The position numbers and the translations under genes were made by a program. A stretch of DNA of 64,000 bases, taken from NCBI GenBank assembly GCA_037951105.1, contig JBAMJV010002107.1, forward strand, positions 124,001 to 188,000, given 5' to 3'. Below the pieces are notes generated by a model that made no database searches, was not told where the DNA came from, and was given only the letters and a program-made list of their open reading frames with translations. Shown piece by piece: positions 1-15,500 of the stretch. How positions within the stretch are numbered: position 1 is the first letter of the stretch; each line of letters begins with the position of its first letter. Source of the stretch: Echinarachnius parma (lineage: Eukaryota > Echinodermata > Echinoidea > Clypeasteroida > Echinarachniidae).

Positions 1-233
1 TATAATGTTTTGCATTAATAACTTGGGTTAATGGTTTATAAGCAATATTAGCACTTTACCTAACTATGGTGAATTGTTTCTAAAAATTAGAACAAATCAT
101 AGCAAAACAAACCAAAACAAGGCAGCTAAAAAACAAACAAACATACATGCATGCATATTGCTGACAGAGATAACACAACTGAAAAATGTTTCTATCAAGT
201 TTTCTGTTTTCTTCTTCCGACACCCTGTTATAG

Positions 234-302
234 ACTCCCGGAAGAGATAGCATCATTCGATGACCTCTGACCTCCGGAAATCCACTCTCAATCTGATAGA
301 GC
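234..302 (+). repeat. Decayed half copy of DNHD1-like exon 1
   Basis: Reads ACTCCCGGAAGAGATAGCAT after TATAG, and can be aligned with exon 1 for about 70 bp. An acceptor-like AG remains; frame and donor are lost. Confidence 0.65.
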
Positions 303-389
303 ATAATATTGACACGTTTTCATTTATTTGTTTGATGTTAAATCACCCCTACAAAGCCTTAGTCTAAAGTTGGTTCAATTTGCACCTAG

Positions 390-557
390 GTTCCTGGAAG
401 AGTTGGCATGCTTTGACGACGCTGAGCTACCGGAGTCCACCCTGAACCTCGTGGAGCCGTACCTCAAGAAATCATCCTTCCAGGCCAAGAACATGATGAG
501 GAAGAACAACAACGCTGCTGCCGCTTCGCTCTGTAACTGGGTCAGAGGGGTCTGCAG
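390..557 (+). CDS. DNHD1: DNHD1-like exon 1 (window numbering)
   Basis: Acceptor CCTAG ends at 389 and donor GTAACT starts at 558; ends in phase 2. It encodes the end of the microtubule-binding region and the entry to stalk helix CC2. A decayed half copy lies just upstream at 234-302. Confidence 0.8.
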
Positions 558-3500
558 GTAACTATTGTTATTTTTAATGAAAGGAAAGGAAACCTAACAT
601 TTCACATTCTTTAGATACAATGTTGATAATAAGAAATGGAATCACCATTTTGCACAGTATGCAATAGGTCATTTATAATTTCACAATTTAAATACACTTG
701 CTTATAACACTTCTTCAACTAGTGCTCTAAAATTGTTAATTTGAAATGTAAAAAGAGAGATGGTATCGTAAATAATGTGCAATTATATTTTATTCACAGT
801 CATTTTCAACTTTGATAAGAAATCAATATACATATGAGAATTTGGTCCGCATGATATAAAACTGATGATAACATCTGTGTTCAGGTACCATAGTCCAGTG
901 GTGTGGGAAACCCTCCCTTAAACTAAGAGAAGGAACACAGACAGCCATGAATTGTATTGATCATTACCATTGATATTTCCAAATTGATTGATTACCAACA
1001 AAAATATCTGATATATTTTAATACTTTCCCATTCTAGATACCATCGTCTGATGATCTCCAAGGTAAAACCTCTCCACAAGAAGGTCGAAGAGACGAGAGC
1101 TGCCATCGAAGAGGCTGAACACAAATTATCCATGCTAGAAAACAAGAAGAAGGTATAGTTGACTTACATCTGATATCTTATATTATTATGAGAACTTAAA
1201 GTACATTTATATAAAGCACACCCTTTTGATATAACATACAAGTCATGTAGCTGTGGTTCAAAACAACTAGAAATGATGATCTCCAAAGTGAAACCCTTTC
1301 ACAGGAAGGTTGAAGAGGCGAGAGCTGCCATTGAAGAGGCTGAACACAGTCAAGCTGTCCATGCTGGAAAACAAGATGACTATCTCCATTGAGAAATTGA
1401 ATTATGAACACTTGATAGGATACTGAATTAATGACATCACACCCTTTTGCTCAAAACACAGTAATAGTTCTAAACACATTGTTCTGTGATTTCGGCTTCT
1501 GAGCTGGCTGTTTGCCTTTTTAGCAACTGCTACATGTACATGCATGTATGTCACTAATTTTTTGCCTGCCTGTATTTTTCATTTTGTGTTGATAAATAAA
1601 TGTGAGATCACACTTTTTATTTCCTGTGATATAATATTGATTGAAAGGATTTTATAACGGAAATAGCTTTTTACTGAGCATAACGAAACATATGCACTGT
1701 CATCTCCCTTATTAACCCCTTGACTACGGGAACTGAGTGGGTTGTGTACAAAGTCTATGGGGTTTTCAGAAACTCGAAGGGAACGAAACAAACAAACAAA
1801 CAAACAAACAAACAAACAAACAAACAAACCAATCATTCTCAATATGTTTCTCTTCCAAAAATATAAAACCTTAACAAGTGATAATCTATATAGCTATGTC
1901 AAAGGAGTACATATTTCCGTTGCTTTCATATTATTAATGTAAAACTGTGTTATTTTCCTTTGCCAAGGCTTTGGAGGAGAGATTGATGGACCTGGCGTTG
2001 AGTTTTGAGAGTGCAACGGTGGACAAGAATGACCAAGAGGACCTGTCCAGGAAGATGACCAAGCAACTGGACACCGCAAACAAGTTCAGACATGTAAGTA
2101 TTTCTCCTTATTATTTAGCCGCTGTAGAAGATTCTACTAGGAACAAAAATTTAGGCCCGCCCTATACAGGGTGGCCCAGAAATAACGGAACGGGGTGCTT
2201 GCTAAAATGAAGACACATGATGCCCGTCATAGCAACTAGTAACGTTCAATGCGTGTGCCATTGTTAGTACCCCTTCTCTATACACAGCTGAACGCACACT
2301 CACAATGGCACACGGTTGATCGTTACTCGATGCAGTATGGCGGGCATCATGAGTCTCTAGTATGGCAAATACCCCGTTCTGTTATTTGTGGGCCACCCTG
2401 TATTGACTCTCTCCTTATTGTTGATACAAATGTGTAGACTCTGGGCACTTACAGAGTTTCAACTCTTGGTTTGATTGTCTTACCAGTCTGAATGCTACTA
2501 TTACTAAGTTACCTTTAAATTCTGTGAAACTCTAAGGCAATATTCTTCACAATGAATAATTCTTCTAGTCATCTTATTTATTGATGCAAATGCTTGGACT
2601 CTAGGCACTTAGAAAGTTACACCTCATGTATCACTTGGTTTGTTTTTGTTTAAACATTATTACATTTTCAGGAAATTCTAAACAATAAATAATCTCTCTG
2701 GTCATCCGTTGGGTCTTAGAATGGTTGCTTTGGAAATGTAGTAAGAGTGGGGAAATATACTACAATATAATTAATGATAAATATTTAATTGTATGTGCTT
2801 GTTCAGTTGGCTTCACTTAACCAAGGGCATTATTGATCTGTTAGTTGTTAGATACTCAAATGTTTAAGTGATTATTTAAAGATGCATATCAATATTTCTT
2901 CGATCATTTCTCAGTTCCTGCAAATAGAATACGAAATTGGATTTACCATGTTTTCGCTTAGAACCCCCTGAAAATCCCATTGTGTTGATACATGGTTGAT
3001 CAGGTTCCAATCTAGGAAATGGGCTAATTTCATTTATTTGTTTCTTCTTCAGATCCTTGCTATGGAGCACCAGCACTGCATCCAGATCTGCCAGTCGCTG
3101 CCTCAGCGTGAGTTTGCCATCTCCGGAGCGGTTGCCATGGCAGCTGCCTTTGCCACGTATCTGGGACCCTATGACCCCAAGTTCAGACGATCAGTTCTCA
3201 CGATCCACTGGCCGCTTTGTCTGCAAGAACGTGGCGTACCGCTGGTCATCGATGCCATCGACCCTATGAAAGGTTCGCAAAAAATACAGTGTTGCAATCA
3301 TAGAAATTCTTAATTACCAATTGATCAATGATTTTTGGGGCATTTGTCTGTTTCTAATGGCCTTAATGTCAGATGATTGGTTCTATCCGCTGAAAGGTAA
3401 AGCACAATTTTTTTTTATTAACACGACTAACAGATGTTGGTCAATACAATTCAGATTTGTTCAGAGCAGATAGCATTCATCAGTGTAATATTTGAAAATT

Positions 3501-6500
3501 AAGATAAGCATCAACAACTCAGGAACCGGTAATTGCTACAATATGTCCTGGAATAATGGCAAAAGAAACAACCGATGGTAATTACAGTCCTTATCAACCC
3601 ATTTTAAGACAGTTTCCATTAAACTTCCCAGTTTGGATTATTAGAGTTCGGTTGTTTCCATGTAATATCAATCTCTTCTATTAAATCACAGGTTGGATTG
3701 TCGAGTGGGCCATACACACCTCCCCCAAGACCAGGGCCAACACGGGCATGGAGAGTGCTCTCCCTCCACTAGACTTTGGCCAGTTGGACCAGGCTCAGGA
3801 CCAGGAACAGGACCAGGACCAGGACCAGGACCAGGAACAGGACCAAGAACAACAAGTGCAACAACAACAAGAGGGACCTGACCAACAAGCAGTGCCAGTG
3901 GAAGAAGAAGAAGCGAAGGGAGGAGAGATGAAGGAGGAAGGGGAAGCGGAAGGATTGACGGATGGACAGAAGGATGGAAAGGTAGAAGGAGGAGAGGGAG
4001 AAGAAGGAAAGGATGGTATTGGAGAGACAGAAGAACAGAACCAGGAGGCGAAGGAGAAGGAAGAGGAGATGGATGCCTTGCTCGCTCAGACTCAGCAAGG
4101 TATGACGGAAATAAATCAAATTTGTTGAGGCATGTTTCTTCTGTAACAAATAAACTAGCAGGCTAAATTATGCTTCACATTAAATAAAATAATTTGTTGA
4201 GGAATGGCCTATTTTTTTAACCGATAAACTAGCGAGCTAAATTATGCTGCACATTAAATCAGTAGTTTCTTTCAAGGGGCCATAAAACACTTTTCCTCAG
4301 TGTCATGGTACCGACTATGAATGTTATATATCAACCAACAGAGTGCTTATAGTGTTAGTGTGAACAAGCAACAAGTTTAGTGGTTTTTTGTCGTTTATGA
4401 AACAATTAACTTATCAGATTAAAGATGAGGAACTTATAGCCACAACTTAAACAATTTCGACACAATGTTGACTAAATTAGGCTGTAATATAAAGAATCAA
4501 AGTGTTACAAAGTTGCATTTTTATTATTGTGATATATGATATTTCACAGAAATGCAAGACACGCCACGCAACGAGCGACCAACAGTCCCTGCCGAGGCGC
4601 CGCGTGGCTTCACGGCGCTGAGCGAGATAGCGGACAGCCAACATGCTTATGAAGTCGACGCATTTCCTCAAATTGGCAGCGCAGAATACCAGCGCTATGT
4701 ACAGTCACTCGTCAAACTACTTGTTGGGGAGAAGTGCGTCCACGATTGGATGACCAAGGGTATGTATTTCAAAGGTTTAAGGGATATGCATCAATTAAGT
4801 AATGTACCATCATTGATCAAATTTACTGACTCAAGTGGTCAGTCTCACCAATAGTTGAATTGATTATGTGCAAAATGAGATCATAGATATACAGTATGGT
4901 ATATGTGACAAATACTTTTTGGGGAAAGACAAATTCCAGTTTGAAATTCATATTTTTAATATAAAAAAAAAAAGAAGTACAAGACTAGTTTTTAAGCATG
5001 TTGATTTCACTAAGATCTGGTTATTGTGCCTTATTCCACTTGTTTTTATTACCTAAATGTAAGAGGAAAAAAATGCTCATAACTATATTCTGCAACGCAT
5101 GAAGATATTGCCAAACTGTTTCATGATTTTTTTCTTTGCTTTTTAATACCAAATTGACACTGATCTGGGATACAAACACTTTCTTTATTTAAGTGGATGT
5201 CATCCCAGAAATCAATCAAAAAGGATAATTGAAATGATCTGCAAATATCTGAAGTATTCATTTCTTACAATATAATATTATTATTTTCATTTTGTTTCAC
5301 AGGTCTGAGTATAAGACAGATGGAGAATCTGGCCATCCAGAAATCTTCATGGCAACGACCCCCGTACCTGATTGACCCGGATATGGAGGGCGTGCGCTGG
5401 CTGCGCAGGATGATCTACCAGCATAGGCTCGTCAACATCGATATGCATACAAGGTAATCATTTTAACAAATTAGTTTCCTTCTTTTTTGTCCATTATCTA
5501 ATCTGTTATACATGTATATTCATGCTTTTATAGAATAATGATAATGAAGCTAAAATAATGTGCTTTTGTTTCCTGCAGAAAAGTGTAATCTTTAAATATA
5601 ATTCATTTGCAAAATAAGTAGAAATTAATTGCCATGCAGATCTATTGAGTAAAAACATCTGTTTCATTGTACTGTTAAAGTAAGCTATGAATTGTTGCAT
5701 AATTACATACATTGCACATAGATTCTCATTAAAATGTTTCTCCTTTTTTTTGCATTTGTTTCATGTACCATCTCCTATTTCATGGTCTACCACATTATCA
5801 CCATGCATCTTCCTTCATCACCATGCATTTCAGATGGTAAGTACTTCAAATTGTCATAAATATAATTTCAAGACTTTGTTTTCAAAGCCCTTATAAGGTC
5901 TTTAAAGTTTGTTAAGTTATCCAAGTACATAGTGAAGATTTATAATTACAAGATCATGGATTCCTTACTCAAAGCATTTTATTTGTAATTTGTAATGTGT
6001 GATTTGAAAAATGTTTTTTTATGAAATTGTTGAACTTATATAAAGGTGTTTTAGTTTTTCTCTCTTGAGTAAGGGGGAATATAGGTCTATAATCTCATGT
6101 TCATGGATTGCTAACACAAATTATAATTTTGTATTTCTGTAAATTTGTGTTATGACAACTTGTTAATTGGATTTTTGTTATTTACATGTACATGTAGCTA
6201 TGAAAGTAAAGTATAGGAACATAAATATAGTTTGTTGAGAAGATTGTCATTTGTGGTGTATGATTTTGGTGCATAATTCATTTTTAATACCTTTAGACTT
6301 AGATTAGACATGAAATTATTAATATTTTAGAAATGTGATGAGCTTCAGAAATGGCCTCATATTTCATCTTTATCCTATTGCATGCTACTGTCATTTTTTC
6401 ATTCATAAATTGGTGTTTTGTATTTTCTTTCCATCCATCATCGTCATCATTGCCTTCATTTTCTGGATGTAGGCGACATCAACAAATCCATGTGTACTCT

Positions 6501-9500
6501 AAAGACACATTTGAATTGTAAGATCTCTTTTGGCAGTGGTATAGCCCTCACTGTACCTCTTTAACGCACAATATCCCATGTTTTGCACATTCCCTACAGC
6601 TTGAATTAAAATAAACACTCTTGGGCCATGTAACACAAAGTTTTATGATTATTTGTACAATCAACTGATTGTTCGTACCATAACTAATTGATCATATGAT
6701 GAGTAAAATAGATGATCTTACAATTAAACTTAAAAACTATTACAGGCCTTACGGTGCCCTGTACTGATAGAATAACTACTAATGGTATAAATAGCAGAAA
6801 ATATATCTGATGTATTTTTCTGGTAGCAGAGGGATTCTTACATCTGTAATCCATACATACAATAATTTTTTCTAAATTGCAAGATCTATTTTTGGAGTGA
6901 AACCCAAGCTGCACCTGATTCCCTTATATACACATTTACACAGCGCCGAGTCTCTCCCTATATTAGTATATGCACCCCTGCACCTGTAGAGTACAATAGT
7001 CAGGAAATGTGATAATAAACCGTTATAGTGCTCTAGAACATTAAATGCCATGTATGTCAGATTTTCTTTAGTTTGTAGTTCCCCAAATATCCCCTTTCAC
7101 CCAAATACTTTTACACACCCAATGCACAGCACGACGCATAACTAGCTGCTTATATGCACCCAATATTTGTATGTATACACAAATGCATGACATATATACT
7201 AATTTATAATAAAGAACATCTGAAATAGTTCAGCCACACATCTCCTCATCTTATATATTGCTTCCAAATCAGCACTGTAACATTCGTAATAGAAAGTGTT
7301 CGGGCACAAAGAACTAGTGATCAAGAAATGCGAAATGTGATTGATTTCAAATAAGTAAAATACAGAATGTACACATAGCATGCACTCTAAATAGAATAAC
7401 AAATAGCATGTAGAATATTCTGCAAATTCCTTCTTTAAATGTAGAAATGTATTAAACTGGCACATTCTGTATTATTTCACTACTATTTACCTGTGCACCC
7501 GCTTTGTTTTATTATTTTATTCACTTCTCAGGTATTATTTAGTTTATGAAAGTTTTATCTTAACACTTTAATTGCTGTATAAATACATGATTGTGGTGAT
7601 TATATTTTGTATATGCAGAAAAGCACACGTAACAACCACCCCTCTCATGTTTATAAAAATGTGTTACATTTACATTGCAAATAAGTTCACAATATAAATA
7701 CACATCTTCTTCTTCTTCTTCTTCTTCCAGGTGCAGTACAGTCCTCTGAGTAGAGTATTATCGTACTGTTGTGCGGTGCAGAAGTGCAGCGTGCAGAACT
7801 CCAGGAGAGAGCCAGGAAAATATACTTGAATAGGCAGTCATAAAAAGTGCGAAAGTGCAAGTAAAAAGCCATCTTTGTTTCTTAGTTTTGGCGTAGCTTC
7901 AGTCCTACCAGCTCGCTCCTAAAGTGGTCGATTGTAGGAGCTGATCTTGTCGAGACTGGTAGCTGGTTCCACAGGCAGATGGCGCTTGGGAAGAAGGAAG
8001 ATTGATAGCTGTTGATCCTGCAGTATTGTTGTTGAAACTGGGCTTGTTGTCGTCTAGAGCGGTATATCACAGGAAATATGTATGGTGGTCCAGATGGTAT
8101 GGCAATCAGGTTATTTACGATTCTGTACATCATAATAACCTTGAGTTGGGCTCGTCTTTCATGGAGTGTCTCCCATTTTAGGGTCTGAAGCATATGAGTG
8201 ACACTATGAAGTTGGTGGTAGTCCCTCAGTACGAACCGAGCTGCGCGTCGTTGCACCATTTCTATCTTTCTGATGTGATCTTTGGTATGTGGGTCCCATG
8301 CCGTAGCAGCATACTCGAGAGTTGGACGAACATATGTAGTGTAGGCTTGTTCTTTTATCTTTTGAGGGCAGCCATGTAGGTTTCTTTGTAGGAAGCCTCT
8401 TGTTCTGTTGGCTTTCTTGCAGATGTTATCAATATGAGGCTTCCATTCCATCTTTGAGTTGATCGTGACTCCCAGGTATTTTGCATTGTTGACTATCTGC
8501 AGCTCAGTCCCATCTAGAGTGTAGGATGATTGGATGATGTTCTTCAACTTGTTTGTCACTCTCAGAACTTCACACTTAGATGGGTTGAATTCCATTTGCC
8601 ATGTTGATTCCCAGTCCTGAAGGTGCACTAGGTCTTGTTGGAGAGCATCGGCATCAGCTTGGCAAGATATACGTCTATAAAGTAGACAGTCATCAGCAAA
8701 CATACGGACTTCTGAAGAGACACACTCTGGGAGGTTGTTGATGTAGGTGAGGAAGAGAAGGGGTCCAAGGACGGTCCCTTGCGGTACACCAGAAGTAACT
8801 CTGGTACGGTCTGACATCTTGCCATCGACGACAACTTGCTGTAGCCGATCAGAAAGGAAGTCTCGTATCCATCGAAGGAGATTGCCACGGATGCCGTAGT
8901 GACAGAGTTTAAGTAGGAGCCGTTCATGAGGCACTTTATCGAAGGCCTTTGAAAAGTCTAGCAGTATGGCATCGATCTGTTGTCTATCATTTAAACCTTT
9001 GGCTAGGTCATGAATGGTTAGAAGTAGCTGAGACTCGCATGAATGTTGTTTGCGAAACCCATGTTGCTTCTCTGAGAGGATGCCATGGCGCTCAAGATGG
9101 TTAATGACTTCAGAGAATATGACATGCTCCATAACTTTGCAGATATGAGATGTCAGTGAGATTGGTCTGTAGTTACAAGCTTCATGTTTGTTTCCTTTCT
9201 TAAAGATAGGGCTCACTATTGCGGACTTCCAGTCAACAGGAATTCTACTTTGATGGAGTGTCGACTGAAATAGGAGTGTCAAGACGGGTGCAAGTTCGGT
9301 AGAGCATTCTTTGAGTAGCCTTGATGGCAGGTTGTCCGGACCAGATGCTTTGTGTGGTTTTAGTCCTGCTAAGAGTTTTCTTACTCCTTCAGGACTTATT
9401 TGAATTGCTGGTAGCTCTGGATGAGGGCTTACACCTAGGTCAGGAATACTGTTCAAATCTTCTTGAGTAAACACAGATGCAAACTCGTTGTTTAGGAGAG

Positions 9501-12500
9501 CTGCCTTGGTGTCACCATCATTTCTCAGTATGCCATCCTTCATAAGTGGTGCAACGCCAGAGTGGTCACATCGCTTGCTTTTGATATAGGCCCAGAACCG
9601 TTTGCCACCATTGGAATTTTCCCCAGAAATGAGATCTGAGATATAGTCTTGATATACCTTGCGGCATTTCTGTTGCATGATCTTTTTCAGGTTCTTGTAT
9701 TTCTCAAATCGGTCTGGACTTCGGCTTTGTGATTCGCGTAGCCTTTTATACGCTTTCCTCTTCTTCCTGGAGAGGCGCTTCAGTTCAGACGTTATCCAGG
9801 GTTGGCTAAATCTATTTGAGGTGAGCTTTGATGGAACATGTTGATCAAGGAGACTCAGAAGCTTGGTCTTGATATGGCTCCACTGCGTCTCAACAGGAGT
9901 CTCCAAAGTGGTGTTGATGAAGTAATCGTCAACAAAATTCTGAAGATCAAGACGCACTTCTTGAAAGTTTGCTTTGTTCCAGAGATATATCTTTCTTTGA
10001 GGCGTCTTTTTGAGTTGCGCCCTTACATCTGAAACGGTAAGTACCATTTCATGGTCACTAATCCCAGGCAGGGGGACACATTTACTCACTAATGCAGGGC
10101 GGTTTGTGAGGAACAGGTCAAGAGTTGATTGTCTTCTGGTTGGGAAGTCCACAACTTGAGTAAGGCCAAGGTCTTGGAAAGTTGACAAGAATGCAGAGTT
10201 GATTGGCAGACTGTTTTGATGGCTGTCAATAGATTCAGTTTTCCAATTGATGTCTGGTAGATTCAGGTCACCAGATAGCCAGATTGTTGCTGTTTGGTGG
10301 TTCTGTATAATCTCACGTATGGCCATGCATGCTTCTTCTGCCTGCTGGAGGTTGTTACTTGGAGGGCGATACAGAGAGATAACAACCAGTTTCTGGCCTC
10401 CAGTGATGGCAATTTCGGTAGCAACAATTTCAGAGTTGGTGTTTGTGGTGATCTGTTTGTCCACAATGTCCTGTTTCGTTGCAATGAGGACTCCACCATA
10501 TCCATCAGGTCTGTCTTTACGAACAGCTGGGGTGTTGTAACCAGGTGGGATTATCTCACTGCATAAGATATCTTCTTTTAGCCATGTCTCGCAGCCAATG
10601 ATAATGTCTGGGTTGCATGCATCTACCGCTTGCCAGAAGGACTCCTTCTTGTTGCGCACACTCTGGAAATTTACAGTCAGAACCTTGAGAGGTTTGCACT
10701 TTTTCCGGCAAGGCTGCTTTAGTGCGCTCTTAGGTGATGAAGACCGTAGAGGCGGCGGGGAGTTGATGGGAGAATCTGGCAGGTTTATGGAGACTGATGA
10801 AGGGCTCGAAGAGGAGGGACAAGTGGAAGGCTGAGATCCGTTTCCGACTAAGTTTGCATGATCATCAGATATTTCAGATAGGACACTGAAACTGTTCTCG
10901 CTCTCAGTAACTACATAAGAGTCCAGCAACGAAGACCGGTTCGGTTGGTCACAGTGAGCACAAATCCAGGTCACGTTGCTGTGGTTGAGGTTGTTGTATG
11001 TAGATGAGGACATCCCCATGCAATCAATGTGGTACCACACGTTACAAGAATCACATGCTACGGCTCTACGGGCCGTGGACCATTTCACGGCTTTGGTGCA
11101 GATACCACAAGGGAATTTTGGTGTGTAAGGACCAGGGTTTAGTTCTGTGTCGTGGGCATTGGTCAAGAGGAGCATGCTCAAATAGAGGAGAACTGCTTTC
11201 ATACCATTGTAACGAAACTGTGCTTCTGATAATGATCTGAGATTGACACTGGATGCAAGGGCTGCTTGGAGGTTACCGCGTGCAGTATCATGACTACCTA
11301 CGGTTAAACCTGAGGCAGGATACCATTTAGACACAGGAAGACATTCATACGAGAAGTGTTTCATATGTGCTTGCAGAGACTGATTCCTTGTAAACAAACA
11401 ATTGACAGCAAGTGCTGGAAGCAGTAGAAGGAGAGCAAATATTTGGTGATTTCCCATGTTTAAGGAAGCTGGTTTCAAACTTGCAAAGGCTCAATATACA
11501 TGAAGACATCCAAGAGCAAGTCCAATTCAACAGAGTTTGCTGAGAGTAATATGCTCATGAAAAGAGAAGCTTAGCAATGCTTAAATCCATTGACATGATT
11601 TGTCCAAGATTATCTTCAGACAATAGGTATGGTGGTATGCGTCAACGAGTCTAAAAACTAGTACAGGGCTAGTTGAGTGTGGCCTATACAATATGCATGC
11701 AACTTGGCATGTTACACTGCAACACATAATATATTAAATGGGACTAAGGCACAAAGTCTCCAAAGTGTTACAAAAGCAGTGCATTTTGTATATCCAAATC
11801 TCACTAAGGTGCTGAATCCAACAACAATATCAACTCAACAATCAGATTCTAGAAATGTCAAGCTAATGCAACAGCATAGTTCAGAAACAAAATATTGCCA
11901 AATAAAAGTGAAAAAAGAGATAAATTTCAAGAGCTCTCTCTGAGGGGGTGCACACTGCAATTCGCCAAGCACAACTTTCGCCAAGCACAACTGTTATGAA
12001 CCAATTTCAAAAATTCCTTTTATGACAGTATTTATCAAGTATGCAGTCATTTCGAACCGTAAACCATTTACTTTTGATTTCTGATGCATGAAATGTGTGA
12101 TTTACCGTAAAATAACTCTCTTCTTTCTGAATTATAATTAAATGGAAGTAAAGACATCTTATTTTTGAGAGAAGGAATGTTCTGCTTGAATAGTTATAGT
12201 GAAGTATTCAGAATTAGAATTTATTCAGTTACCATGATCATGATTATCTATAAGGAAAAATATCTATTATTACAAAATGTTAATGAGAAATTTTGATTTT
12301 GTTGTTAACATCATGCATCATGCATGATAATGATAAATAATGTTTATGTTTGTCTAATGTTTTACCCTGCTACCATACTATAGCCATGTGGAAAATAAAC
12401 TTGGGTATGTTATACTGTACATCAGAGTTATTTTTGTGTGAAATGTGTGATATAACTGCACACTTCAGAATACAAGTATGAATACTGCACCACTAATATT

Positions 12501-15500
12501 AATAGTTTTATATTAACAGGTATTCAACAAAATGCAGTGACTGATATTTTGGTCCAGTGTTGACAAATCAGCCGCAGTGAACTATGTAGAATAAGACTGT
12601 AAAGAGGAAATAATGATAATTTATTGAATAATTATGAAATAGACTTCACATGGAAGGGCTTACAAACATCCACAAAGCCATCTGTAAAGTAAATAACTAA
12701 TATTGAACAATATTGTGTTTTTGTTCTTGTGATTCAAATGTTTTTTTAAATTCCAGATCTATAATGTGTGTTTTCCCCAATGTTGTTACTATTATCATGA
12801 ACAAACTTTAAAACTATACCCACATGTTTATTATCAATATTTTAGCATTTGCTTGATGTGTGTTTTGAAGTCGATCACACCCTTATTATCATGTTGTGCA
12901 TATTTTACAGACTTAAGACAATTTTGCATATTGATTTAAATGTGGCATTTAATTTATACAGATTTCATGGTCATTCACGGATTTTGATGTATGTTCTAGC
13001 ATTTTCATTTGATTCCAGCCCAATTATTCTCGGAACCAGATTTGATAGGGTTAAATGATGCCGTTCTTGGAGGCTTATTTTTATGAATGAGTTCCATGTA
13101 TCAGTATTAGCGTGTGTGGAATTTCCATATAAATTTTGGTAAGACTGAATGCTTTTCAATGGGTCAGGTGTAAATCAGTCGGTCGCACCACTGTATGGCG
13201 GCTTGTGGCTAGTATGCTCCCTAGGGAGTTGAGGTGGTGCATACGTCCATATTTTGTGCCAGAGCAACACCACTGGAATTGGGACGGAAGGCTTCTGGCC
13301 ACAGTTATTCAGTTAAAATTTTCCAAGCCCTGGCATTCCAGTGGTTGCAATTTCCTTATTTTGTTACATTTTCTTGTTTATTTGATTTGCAGAATAAATA
13401 ATAATAATAATAATAATAATAATACTGACAGCTTGTGAGCATGTTTATGAATCCAATATTATTAGTAAAGCATTGTGATTTAACTTTCAATCAACGCAGG
13501 TTCGACCCGTCGATGGTGGTGCGTATCGAGAAGTCCATTCTAGGAGGGCGCCCCCTGCTGTTAATGAACAGCGCAGACAAGGTGGACTCGATGTCCTTAC
13601 CCCTCATCCACCATTCAAACCACGGCACGGAGGAAGGCGGAAGTGGAGGTATGAAATTAACTAAATAGTTTTAAGGAATATACAGTCACTGGCTTTTTTG
13701 TTTAGATTTATAGCTTTTATATTGATTATTTTGTTGCCCCTTTGTTTTTGTGGACCCTCTGTGCCTCAGAATATTATTACTAGATTGATAGCGCACATTA
13801 AGTGCTATATATTATCATTATTATTATGTCTTTTGTAAATAACCCTATCTTTTATAATAGCATACCTGCCAACTGTTCCGATTTATTCTGAATATTCTGA
13901 TTTTCTGAATTTTTAGGACCTTAAAAATCAGAATATATATATTTTTTTTTTCGCCCCGTGCCGTGGCTCACGGGGGCGATTCCAAAGGTATTAGGGGCGA
14001 ATCGCCCCCGTGTATTTTTTTGGTTGGTAGGGACAGAAAGTGTTTCTCATCGTCATATGCCCCAGAAACACTCAAGGCTGCAAAGAGTGCAACCTATCAA
14101 GCTCTGTAATGGTCAGTTAATTGTTAACAAATGGCGAATTCTCCGATAAAGTGCTATATTTATGAAAATCATGTCGCCAGCATATATGGGCGTGTTTATA
14201 TTCCTTCTTATATTCCTAATGAATATTTCTGTATGTCAAATAATACCTACGGTGTTATGCCTTAAAACTAGTTGAGACTTGTTGTGAAAGTCAAAGAATG
14301 TATCACCCTAAGCACAATTCTGAATGATGGCTGACCTCTAATGTCCCCATGTCGCCACTACTGTGGTGCTCCATGTTTTATGCCCCCATGTATTACAGAG
14401 AAGCATAAACTCAATATCATCCATAATTTCCATTAGCCCATGCCAAACTCTAACATTCAAGTACAGTCACCTGTAATGTCAAATCAACACATTTCGATAC
14501 CAGCCCTCTGATGGTCTGTCGCCAAAATGGGAACAGATACGTTACCGTTTCTCTAAAAATGGTTGTAAAACAGTGGATTACTTGTTTGAAATGCATTTTC
14601 ATATGAAATGAATTATGGTGATTTAATGATCACAAAACATAAAGCGACTCCTGCTGTACTGCTTTGGGAATTTTAAGAAAAGAAGCATCTTTTCCATAAT
14701 GGCATGTGTTACGTTTCTGTTTCGACAGATACGTTACCCATATTTTATACGATTATCAAAAGCGCATCAATGAATAACTAAAACTAGTGTTTACATAAAC
14801 GTTTCAATGACTGGTTGATGAATAGTTGATGTGAGAATAGTGGTAAAAAAACATATATTACTCTTAAAAATTCACATGGAACAAAATGACCACCAGATAC
14901 GTTACGACAGATACGTTACGCAAGATTATCTCACTTTGAATGCGCACGTAGCTTCGCGCGTAACAATAGGAAACGCGCTTAAGTTTGTGCACGTGATTTA
15001 CAATTTCGACATGCTGGAGCAGAAATATCACGGCGCGGTGTTTCTACGGCCCAATTTTCCTGCATTCTGCCCCATTCTGCATGCTCTTTCTGCAATCGTA
15101 CGGTGAGTAAGCATATTAAATTATTGAATTTTATCACTTTGATTGTTAAACCTTGTGTACTGTTCTTGATCAGAGATAAAGTGTGTTTACACACATACAT
15201 TGGTTTGATATTAGATGTACTATTTGATACGATGATGCACATATCTCTGTAACGTATATCTATACCATGTGCGCTCTCACTTATTCACTGGTAAAACTGG
15301 TAACGTATCTGACCATTGTGGTAACGTATCTGTCGCGTTTGTTTTTGTGCATTCTTATCATACTATGACATAATATCATGATATATATACACTATAACGT
15401 TTAATTATCTGCAATTTAAAGTTCCACATTACAATTGTGACTACATGTATAATATTTATTCTGCAATATTTGATTATGACTGTGTATGCTAGATCATTTT

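Noticed and set aside
3769..4149. Leu/Phe-rich minus-strand frame of 126 codons
   Set aside because: It is the complement of the Glu/Gln/Lys-rich exon 5 and has no other support.
5820..5840. Possible microexon near TTTCAGATGGTAAGTA
   Set aside because: A 3-base exon between acceptor- and donor-like sites is possible but neighbouring phases already fit without it.
11458..11478. Upstream start of retrotransposon 1 at 11478
   Set aside because: The codon is TTG; the ATG at 11457 begins a hydrophobic N-terminus.
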